A stretch of DNA of 64,000 bases from Pseudoduganella buxea (GTDB taxonomy: Bacteria; Pseudomonadota; Gammaproteobacteria; Burkholderiales; Burkholderiaceae_D). The DNA is taken from positions 23,595 to 87,594 of the forward strand of contig NZ_WNKZ01000012.1 in NCBI RefSeq assembly GCF_009720835.1, in the 5' to 3' direction. The notes under the pieces were generated by a model. That model worked only from the letters and a program-made list of their open reading frames with translations, made no database searches and had not been told where the DNA came from. Of the stretch, positions 57,508 to 64,000 are shown one piece after another. The position numbers and the translations under genes were made by a program. How positions within the stretch are numbered: position 1 is the first letter of the stretch; each line of letters opens with the position of its first letter.

Positions 57508-57521
57508 TTGATGTAGATCAA
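57508..57521 (-). promoter_or_regulatory. FNR box upstream of aer
   Basis: TTGATGTAGATCAA, a perfect FNR site. It lies in the 236-bp gap between the aer gene and the end of the GGDEF-EAL gene. It indicates oxygen control of the whole aer-hemN-TauE-ccoI-ccoS operon. Confidence 0.92.
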
Positions 57522-57617
57522 AATTTCAGGAATGCAGAATGGCTTCGCCACAGCCGCAACAAGGGTTGTCACGGCGGTGGTGACAAAGCATCAACGGCTA
57601 AGGGGCGGCGTGGGGAA

Positions 57618-59729
57618 TCAGGCGCTGCCGGCCATCAGCGGCCGCAGCTCGCCCACCGCATGGCCCTGGGCATAATCGACGCCCAGGGTGCGGATCAAGG
57701 TGAGCGTTTCGTCATCTTCGACATACTCGGCCACGGTGCGGATGCCCATCACGTGGCCCACTTCGTTGATGGCCTTGACGAGGGCACAGTTGATGGCATT
57801 GCTGCGGATATCGCGGATGAACATGCCGTCGATCTTCAGGTAGTCCACCGGCAGCGCCTTCAGGTAGGCGAAGGACGACAGGCCGGCGCCGAAGTCGTCC
57901 AGCGAGAAGCGGCAGCCCATCGCGCGCAGGCGTGCCATAAAGGCCTGGGCTTTCGGCAGGTGCGTGATGGCGGCCGTTTCCGTCACTTCGAAGCAGATCT
58001 GTTCCGGCGCCACTTCGTTCTGCACGAACTGGTCGACGATGTAGTCGTGCAGGTGGTCGTCCGACAGCGACATGCCGGACAGGTTGATCGAGTACCGGGC
58101 CGGCGTGCGGTGGCGACTGGCGACGAAGTCCGCCTCCAGCGGCAGGCTGTCGCGCAAGGTCTTCACGTGGCGGCAGACGGCGCGGATCACCCAGCGGTCG
58201 ATCGATACCATCATGTCATAGCGTTCGGCGGCGGGAATGAAGTCACCCGGCGGTACCAGTTCGCCGTCGGGGTCGAGCAGGCGGACCAGTACTTCCTCGT
58301 GCGTCTCGGCCGGTTCGTGCAGGCTGACGATGGGCAGCGCATACAGGCGGAAGGCGTGCTGCTCGAACGCTTCCTTCAGGCGGCCGATCCACTGCATCTC
58401 GCCGCGGCGCTGCGCCAGCATCAGGTCGGACTCCTGGTAGAGGTGGATGCGGTTGCGGCCCTGCTCCTTGGCCAGCGCGCAGGCCTGGTCGGCCGCCGTC
58501 AGCAGGTCGGTGGTGGACTTGCTGTCGGCGTCGATGACGGCCACGCCGATGCTGGCTCCCAGCTGGAACTGCTTGTCTTCCCACGTGAAGTCGAAATCGC
58601 GGATGGCCCGGCGCAGCATGTCGGCCAGCAGCATGGCGCGCTCGGGCGGGCAATGGGGCAGCAGCACGCCCAGCTCGTCGCCGCCCAGGCGCGCCAGCAG
58701 GTCGCTGTCGCGCAAGTGGGTCAGCAGCATGCGCGTGAGCAGCTGCAGCAGCACGTCGCCGCCAGCGTGGCCGCAGGTGTCGTTGACGATGTGGAACTGG
58801 TCCAGGTCGATATACAGCAGTGCGTGGACGTGGTTTTCATGGCGCGCCGTGTGCAGCGCGCGGGCCACCGCATCCTCGAATTCGCGCCGGTTGATCAGGC
58901 CCGTGAGGGTGTCGTGGCTGGCGTACCAGGAAATCTGCTGCGCCAGCTTGCGTTCGTGGCTGATGTCGCGAAACACCAGCACGGCGCCCAGCAGCTCGCC
59001 GTCACGCGACCAGATCGGCGCGGCCGACAGTTCCACTGCCACGCGGCGCTCGTCATGCGTCACCAGCTGGCTACGCGGCGACACGGCGATCAGCTGGCGC
59101 TGGCGCAGGCAGCGCTGCGCCACGTTGTCGGCCGGCTCGCCGGTGACTTCGTCGACCAGTTGCAGTACGGCGCCCACGTCGACGCCGCGCGCCTGCTCCA
59201 GCGGCCATCCCGTCAGGTGCTCGGCCACCCGGTTCAGGTAGCGGGTACGGCCCTTGACGTCCGTCGTGACGACGGCGTCGCCGATCGAACCCAGGGTGAT
59301 CTCGGCCAGTTCGCGCTGCTGGTGGTTGTGCAGTTCCTGCAGTTTCTGGCCGGTGGCATCCCAGACGATGCCCAGGGCCTCCCCGCTGCCCCGGCTGCGG
59401 CTGGCAGTGCCGCGCGCGGCCAGCCAGTGCACCGATCGGTCGGGCCACACGACGCGGTATTCGAAGTCGTAGGTGCCGCGCGCCTCCAGGGCCTCGCGCA
59501 GGATGGCGGCGACGGCGGCGCGGTCTTCGGGATGGACGATGTCGAGGAACTGTTCGAAGGGCTGGTCGAAGGCGCGGCGGGGAACGCCCAGCAGCGCGGC
59601 GCCGCCGGGCGACCAGTGCACCGTGCCCCGCTCGACGGCCTTGGGGGTGCATCGCTCGAATGTGGCATGCCAGACTGCCATGCGCGCAGCGCGCAGGGCC
59701 TGCTCGTTGCGCCCGCCCGGAATATTCAT
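57618..59729 (-). CDS. PAS-PAS-GGDEF-EAL cyclic-di-GMP protein
   Basis: 703 residues; GGGAGGG precedes the ATG. Two PAS-type domains (about 15-130 and 135-260) lead into a GGDEF domain whose site reads GGDEL at 349-353; the final residue is altered, so it may not make c-di-GMP. In the EAL domain the key motif is EVL (479-481), found in some working enzymes. DDFG, NLSG, EVTETA and KIDG are intact, so phosphodiesterase activity is likely. The N-terminus has no helix, so the protein is cytoplasmic. It would lower c-di-GMP in response to a PAS ligand. Confidence 0.9.
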   Translation of the reverse strand: MNIPGGRNEQALRAARMAVWHATFERCTPKAVERGTVHWSPGGAALLGVPRRAFDQPFEQFLDIVHPEDRAAVAAILREALEARGTYDFEYRVVWPDRSVHWLAARGTASRSRGSGEALGIVWDATGQKLQELHNHQQRELAEITLGSIGDAVVTTDVKGRTRYLNRVAEHLTGWPLEQARGVDVGAVLQLVDEVTGEPADNVAQRCLRQRQLIAVSPRSQLVTHDERRVAVELSAAPIWSRDGELLGAVLVFRDISHERKLAQQISWYASHDTLTGLINRREFEDAVARALHTARHENHVHALLYIDLDQFHIVNDTCGHAGGDVLLQLLTRMLLTHLRDSDLLARLGGDELGVLLPHCPPERAMLLADMLRRAIRDFDFTWEDKQFQLGASIGVAVIDADSKSTTDLLTAADQACALAKEQGRNRIHLYQESDLMLAQRRGEMQWIGRLKEAFEQHAFRLYALPIVSLHEPAETHEEVLVRLLDPDGELVPPGDFIPAAERYDMMVSIDRWVIRAVCRHVKTLRDSLPLEADFVASRHRTPARYSINLSGMSLSDDHLHDYIVDQFVQNEVAPEQICFEVTETAAITHLPKAQAFMARLRAMGCRFSLDDFGAGLSSFAYLKALPVDYLKIDGMFIRDIRSNAINCALVKAINEVGHVMGIRTVAEYVEDDETLTLIRTLGVDYAQGHAVGELRPLMAGSA

Positions 59730-59786
59730 CGTCCCTCCCGCACTGCCGTTAAGACAGACGGGCGGACGAAAGGTTCACGGGAAACC

Positions 59787-60209
59787 TTACACGGTGTCGG
59801 TGGACGCTGTCTTTTCCTTGCCGCCGGCGATGTCGCGCACGTTCTTCTGCACGGCCACGGCAGCGAACAGGCTCAGGATATAGGCCATCGCATAGAAGCC
59901 TTTCTCGCTCGGGGCCAGGGTGGCATTGAACAGGCCGACGCCCAGCAGGCCCAGGGCCAGCAGGGTGGAAATCCAGCACAATGCGAAGTACATGCCCGTG
60001 ACGGGCGTGCCTTCCATGCGGTCGCGCACGGATTTCTGCAGCGAGACGGCGGAGAACAGGCCGTACAACAGCACCGTCAGGTAGTAGCCCTTTTCGTTCA
60101 GCGGCATGGTGGAATTGAACAGGCCGGCCAGGTAGGCACCGGCGCCGATCAGCATGGCGACCCAGGCGGCGCCGACAAAGGCGGCGGTCGGACGTTGTAC
60201 GTTCTGCAT
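59787..60209 (-). CDS. YiaA/YiaB family inner-membrane protein
   Basis: 140 residues with four helices in two repeats of the YiaA pattern. The first has GAAWVAMLIGAGAYLAGLFN and EKGYYLTVLLYGLFSAVSLQ; the second repeats the pattern (ALCWISTLLALGLLGVGLFN, EKGFYAMAYILSLFAAVAVQ). The function is unknown. GGGAG precedes the ATG. Confidence 0.88.
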   Translation of the reverse strand: MQNVQRPTAAFVGAAWVAMLIGAGAYLAGLFNSTMPLNEKGYYLTVLLYGLFSAVSLQKSVRDRMEGTPVTGMYFALCWISTLLALGLLGVGLFNATLAPSEKGFYAMAYILSLFAAVAVQKNVRDIAGGKEKTASTDTV

Positions 60210-60263
60210 TGCATTCTCTCCCTCAGGCGCGGCAAGGCGCCGCGCCCGAATGATAGCAAATTA

Positions 60264-61214
60264 CTAAGCGGCTTTCTTGAATTTGCGCAACACTTTGCCG
60301 GCCACGGTGACGACGGCCAGCACGATGGCGCCGACAATCACGCCCACGACGATATCGGCCACGTGCGGCGTGACGACTGCCAGCACGGGGCCGATGCCAC
60401 CGATGGTGCCGGCCGACGCGGCCGCCTGTTCGATGGCGTGGTGCAGGAACGGAATGCCGTGCGTCAGGATGCCGCCGCCGACCATGAACATGGCCACCGT
60501 GCCCAGTACGGCCAGCAGCTTCATCAGCTTCGGCGCGGCGGCCAGCAGGAAGCGGCCCAGGCCGCGCAGCAGGCCCATGCCGCTGCCCTGGCGCTCGGTC
60601 AGGTACAGGCCGGCGTCATCCATCTTGACGATGGCGGCGACCAGGCCGTACACGCCCACCGTCATGATGGCGGCAATGGCGACCAGCACGGCGACCTGCT
60701 GGCTGAACGGCGCGTTCGACACGGTGCCCAGCGAAATGACGATGATCTCGGCCGACAGGATGAAGTCGGTGCGGATGGCGCCCTTGATCTTTTCCTTCTC
60801 CAGTGCGCACAGGTCGACTTCAGGGTCGGCCACGGCGGCGACCAGTTCGGCATGATGCTGGGCGTCTTCTTCCGGGCTGTGCAGGAACTTGTGGGCCAGC
60901 TTCTCGAAGCCTTCGAAGCACAGGAAGGCGCCGCCGATCATCAACAGCGGAATGACGGCCCAATCCGCCCAGGCGCTGATGGCCAGCGCGGCGGGCACGA
61001 GGATCGCCTTGTTCTTCAGCGAGCCGACGGCCACGGCCCATACGACGGGGAGTTCGCGGTCGGCCTTGACGCCGGCAACCTGCTGGGCATTGAGGGCCAG
61101 ATCGTCGCCCAGCACGCCGGCGGTTTTTTTCGCGGCCACCTTGCTCATGGCGGCTACGTCGTCGAGAATGGTGGCGATATCGTCGATCAGGGCAAGCAGG
61201 CTGGATCCGGCCAT
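60264..61214 (-). CDS. DUF808 family membrane protein
   Basis: 316 residues with about eight helices. The N-terminus [20 protein letters not shown] followed by [19 protein letters not shown] is the typical DUF808 (YedI) start, with later FEKLAHKF and [11 protein letters not shown]. Its role is unknown. It is divergent from the LysE-type gene. Confidence 0.9.
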   Translation of the reverse strand: MAGSSLLALIDDIATILDDVAAMSKVAAKKTAGVLGDDLALNAQQVAGVKADRELPVVWAVAVGSLKNKAILVPAALAISAWADWAVIPLLMIGGAFLCFEGFEKLAHKFLHSPEEDAQHHAELVAAVADPEVDLCALEKEKIKGAIRTDFILSAEIIVISLGTVSNAPFSQQVAVLVAIAAIMTVGVYGLVAAIVKMDDAGLYLTERQGSGMGLLRGLGRFLLAAAPKLMKLLAVLGTVAMFMVGGGILTHGIPFLHHAIEQAAASAGTIGGIGPVLAVVTPHVADIVVGVIVGAIVLAVVTVAGKVLRKFKKAA

Positions 61215-61332
61215 TGGTGGCTCTCTCTAAGGGAAGTGGTTGGACCGGCAATCTTACCGCACTCGGCCTGTTGCAGACGCCCACGACGGCATGCCATTCC
61301 CTACAATATTGTTTTTTCTTGGAAATATCGCC

Positions 61333-61971
61333 ATGAACTTCGCCACCTGGCTCGGTTTTGCCCTGTCCGCCATCCTGATTGCCGTCTCGCCCGGTTCGGG
61401 CGCCGTGCTGTCGATGTCGCACGGCCTGTCGTACGGCGTCAAGAAGGCCAGCGCCACCGTGATGGGCCTGCAACTGGGCCTGCTGCTGGTGCTGTTCATT
61501 GCCGGCGCGGGCGTCGGCTCGCTGCTGCTGGCGTCGGAACTGGCATTCAATATCGTCAAGACGGTGGGCGCCCTGTACCTGATCTGGCTGGGCCTGTCGC
61601 AATGGCGCGCCAGGGTGGACGACGGGGCCGGCCTGGACGTGACGAGGCAGGCGGCCCTGCCGTCCACGGGCCGGCGCGTGCTGACGGGCTTCCTGACGAA
61701 TGCGACGAACCCGAAAGGCATCATCTTCATGGTGGCCGTGCTGCCCCAGTTCATTACGCAAGGCCAGCCCGTGCTGCCGCAGCTGTTGATCCTGGCCGTG
61801 ACGATGGTGGCCATCGACATGACGGTCATGCACGGCTACGCGCTGCTGGCCTCGACGATGCAGGGCTATTTCCGCGACGCCCGCGCCATGCGCACGCAGA
61901 ACCGCGTGTTCGGCGGCTTGCTGATGGCCGTCGGCACGGCGCTGTTCTTCGTCAAGCGCGGCCCCGCCTGA
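61333..61971 (+). CDS. LysE/RhtB family amino acid exporter
   Basis: 212 residues from the ATG at 61333. Six helices with the RhtB signature ILIAVSPGSGAVLSMSHGLS at the N-terminus and FLTNATNPKGIIFMVAVLPQ in the middle. It exports homoserine, threonine or similar amino acids; the exact substrate is not clear. It is divergent from the DUF808 gene. Confidence 0.92.
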   Translation: MNFATWLGFALSAILIAVSPGSGAVLSMSHGLSYGVKKASATVMGLQLGLLLVLFIAGAGVGSLLLASELAFNIVKTVGALYLIWLGLSQWRARVDDGAGLDVTRQAALPSTGRRVLTGFLTNATNPKGIIFMVAVLPQFITQGQPVLPQLLILAVTMVAIDMTVMHGYALLASTMQGYFRDARAMRTQNRVFGGLLMAVGTALFFVKRGPA

Positions 61972-62072
61972 GGCGCGATGGTGCGCCAGCCTGGGCTTGT
62001 GCAATAAATTGTAACGGCCGTCGGCGCCCGGCCGCGCTGGACGTTAACCGTGGATAACGCTCCGGAGACATC

Positions 62073-64000
62073 ATGAACCGCAAGACCCTGCACTTCCTGG
62101 CATTGGCCGCCCTGGTGGCGGTTTCGTCCCTGGCCCTGGCGGACCCGCCCGCCCGCGTCGGCCGCATAGCCGCCGCCGAGGGCAAGGTCACGGTACGCAC
62201 CGACGAGGGCACGGAAACGGGGTCGCTGCTGAACTGGCCCGTGACGACGGACAACCGCATCACCACCGCCAGCGGCGCCCGCGCCGAAGTGCGGGTGGGC
62301 TCGGCCGCCATCCGCCTCGACGGCGACAGTGAATTGGAAATCGAGCAGCTGGACGACGACGTGATGCGCCTGCGCCTGCACTACGGCACCGCCAGCGTGC
62401 GCGTGCGGGGCGCCGAAATGCTGGGCGGCTTCGAGCTGACCACGCCGCAGGCGCGGGTGCTGCTGACCGAGCCGGGCGCCGTGCGCGTCGACACCGAGCG
62501 CGCGCCCGACACCACCGTCGTCACGACCTTGCAGGGCACCGCCCGCGTCGAAGGCGCCGGCACCACGTTGACGCTGCGTTCCGGCCGGCGCGCCGAAGTG
62601 GCGGGCGACGACGTGCTGACGGGCCAGGCCCGCAGCGACAGCTTCGACAGCTGGGTGCAGAACCGCGACCGGCGCGACGAGACGGCCATCGCGACGCGCT
62701 ACATCCCGTCGGACGTTACCGGTTACGAAGAACTGGACCATTACGGCAGCTGGACCGTCAGCACCGAGTATGGCCCCCTGTGGGCGCCGCGTTCGGTGCC
62801 GTCCGACTGGGCGCCCTACCGCGACGGCCGCTGGACCTGGCTGTCGCCATGGGGCTGGACGTGGGTCGACAACGCGCCCTGGGGCTATGCGCCCAGCCAT
62901 TACGGCCGCTGGGTGCTGGTCAACCGTCGCTGGTGCTGGGCCCCGGGCCGCGCCACGGGCCGCCACGTGTGGGCACCGGCGCTGGTCGGCTGGGTCGGCG
63001 GCGCGCAGTGGGATGTCAATTTCGGTCACCGCCACCGCGGCCCCGGGCTGGGCTGGTATCCGCTGTCGCCGCGCGACCGCTATGAGCCGCCCTACCGCGT
63101 CACGCCCCAGTACCGCGATCGCCTGGGCCTGATCTACAGCACCCGCAAGCAGATTCTCGATGGCCGCGAAGGCCGCGACGGCCGCCGCGACGGCCTGACG
63201 GTCATTCCGCACGATCGCTTCCAGCAGCGCCGCACCGTGGCCGTCGGCCAGGCGCCCCGCGCCACCGCGTTCCCGAACGCGATTCCCGTGCTGCCTGAAG
63301 GCGTGGCCGTGCCGCCGGCCGGCGTTCCCGTGCGCCAGCGCCCCTTGAGCACCGATATCAACCGCGACGGCATCGTCGACCGCCTGCAGCGCGACCGTAA
63401 CCGGGATGGCGTGGCCGACGGCATGCAGGGCCCGGACCGCAACCGCGACGGCATCGCCGACCGGGCCCAGACGGCTGACCTGAATCGCGACGGTATCCCG
63501 GACGGCATGCAGCCGCGTCCCCGCGAAACGGGGCCGGAACGGGGGCCGGAACGCGACCGCAACCGCGACGGTGTCGCCGATACGTTCCAGGGCCGCGACC
63601 GCAACCGTGACGGCATCAACGACCGGCTCCAGCGCGACATCAACCATGATGGCATTCCCGACCGTGCCCAGGGCGTGACCGATCCCCGCGCCGACCGCAA
63701 CCGCGACGGCATTCCGGACCGGGCGCAGGGCCATGTCATTTCCACCATGCCCGGCCAGGCTGCCGGCAACCCCGCCACGCGCAATCCCGTGGTGCCGGCG
63801 CCGCCACCCCAGTTCAACGCGCCTCGCGGCCCGGCCGAGCAGCAGGCCGAACGCCGCCGCGAAGTGATGGATGCCCAGGTCGAGCGGCGCCGCGAGATCC
63901 TGGACAACCGGCGCCAGGAGATGCAGCGTGCAGCGCCCCCGGCGGCCGCCGCCCCGCCCCCGATGGCCGCGCCACGCCCCGTGATCGCACCGCCGCCTCC
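62073..64000 (+). CDS. FecR / DUF6600 protein with eight DxNxDG repeats (partial, runs off the end)
   Basis: 642 codons visible, no stop before the window ends. It has a signal peptide (about 1-23, ending in LALAD). A FecR-type domain (about 28-185) has VGRIAAAEGKVTVRTDEGTE, and a DUF6600-type, Trp-rich region (about 205-335) has HYGSWTVSTEYGPLWAPRSV. Residues 428-552 carry eight repeats of D-x-N-x-D-G-x-x-D, for example DINRDGIVDRLQ and DRNRDGIPDRAQ. The pattern is that of Ca-binding EF-hand-like loops. A charged helical segment and a Pro-rich end follow. It is probably a periplasmic or surface protein. Function unknown. Confidence 0.75.
   Translation, partial: MNRKTLHFLALAALVAVSSLALADPPARVGRIAAAEGKVTVRTDEGTETGSLLNWPVTTDNRITTASGARAEVRVGSAAIRLDGDSELEIEQLDDDVMRLRLHYGTASVRVRGAEMLGGFELTTPQARVLLTEPGAVRVDTERAPDTTVVTTLQGTARVEGAGTTLTLRSGRRAEVAGDDVLTGQARSDSFDSWVQNRDRRDETAIATRYIPSDVTGYEELDHYGSWTVSTEYGPLWAPRSVPSDWAPYRDGRWTWLSPWGWTWVDNAPWGYAPSHYGRWVLVNRRWCWAPGRATGRHVWAPALVGWVGGAQWDVNFGHRHRGPGLGWYPLSPRDRYEPPYRVTPQYRDRLGLIYSTRKQILDGREGRDGRRDGLTVIPHDRFQQRRTVAVGQAPRATAFPNAIPVLPEGVAVPPAGVPVRQRPLSTDINRDGIVDRLQRDRNRDGVADGMQGPDRNRDGIADRAQTADLNRDGIPDGMQPRPRETGPERGPERDRNRDGVADTFQGRDRNRDGINDRLQRDINHDGIPDRAQGVTDPRADRNRDGIPDRAQGHVISTMPGQAAGNPATRNPVVPAPPPQFNAPRGPAEQQAERRREVMDAQVERRREILDNRRQEMQRAAPPAAAAPPPMAAPRPVIAPPP

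Noticed and set aside
57405..62057. A 1550-codon open frame on the plus strand
   Set aside because: It runs opposite the GGDEF-EAL, YiaA and DUF808 genes and past intergenic gaps, with no motif or plausible protein composition. It arises from high GC content.

Overview
The window is GC-rich chromosomal DNA from a free-living betaproteobacterium, most likely Oxalobacteraceae (Massilia, Pseudoduganella or Duganella group). This is inferred from gene content and style: a Tad/Flp pilus locus, a TIGR01782-type TonB receptor in a carbohydrate locus with tryptophan-halogenase and SapC proteins, a cbb3 oxidase locus next to an FNR gene, a short flagellin, and an intergenic palindrome I associate with this family. 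No rRNA, tRNA, CRISPR array, prophage or complete insertion sequence was seen. Almost all sequence is coding. Very long open frames opposite real genes are high-GC artefacts.

Layout. 1-5.9 kb: CPBP membrane protease, MBL-fold hydrolase, a LuxR-type regulator with two HTH domains, a secreted protein of unknown function and an orphan flagellin. 6.3-20.8 kb: a Tad pilus locus. Three TadE/F/G-like pseudopilin genes (minus strand) are separated by a NarX/NarL-like two-component pair from flp and the assembly genes (plus strand: peptidase, AAA+ ATPase, cpaB, cpaC, small lipoprotein, cpaE, cpaF, tadB, tadC). 20.8-24.4 kb: DinB-like protein, Fur-box-preceded siderophore receptor and a coiled-coil membrane protein. 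24.4-34.6 kb: a carbohydrate-utilisation locus with a LacI regulator, a GH16 glycanase, a large TonB receptor and a halogenase/SapC/cupin/halogenase operon. Near-identical LacI-type operators lie in front of both the glycanase and the receptor. 34.7-41.6 kb: small periplasmic and stress proteins, two transporters each beside a LysR regulator, a truncated Rossmann remnant and small membrane proteins. 41.6-44.7 kb: a large hybrid histidine kinase. 44.9-57.4 kb: a microaerobic module with fnr, ccoNOQPGH, and an aer-hemN-TauE-like-ccoI-ccoS operon. Both operons have a perfect FNR box placed 41.5 bp upstream of a predicted start site. 57.6-64 kb: PAS-GGDEF-EAL protein, YiaA-like and DUF808 membrane proteins, LysE exporter, and a FecR/DUF6600 protein with eight DxNxDG repeats that runs off the window.

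How the genes work together. The Tad genes would make an adhesive Flp pilus under the embedded two-component system. The LacI locus would bind and import a glycan cleaved by the GH16 enzyme, with the halogenase-like flavoproteins in an unknown role. The FNR module couples oxygen-directed movement (Aer), high-affinity respiration (cbb3), its copper supply (CcoI, TauE-like) and oxygen-independent haem synthesis (HemN).

The strongest candidates for undescribed biology are the halogenase/SapC/cupin group under LacI control, the AAA+ ATPase and 44-residue membrane peptide in the Tad locus, the DxNxDG-repeat FecR protein and the tandem-HTH regulator. All functions are read from motifs and context; no database search was run.
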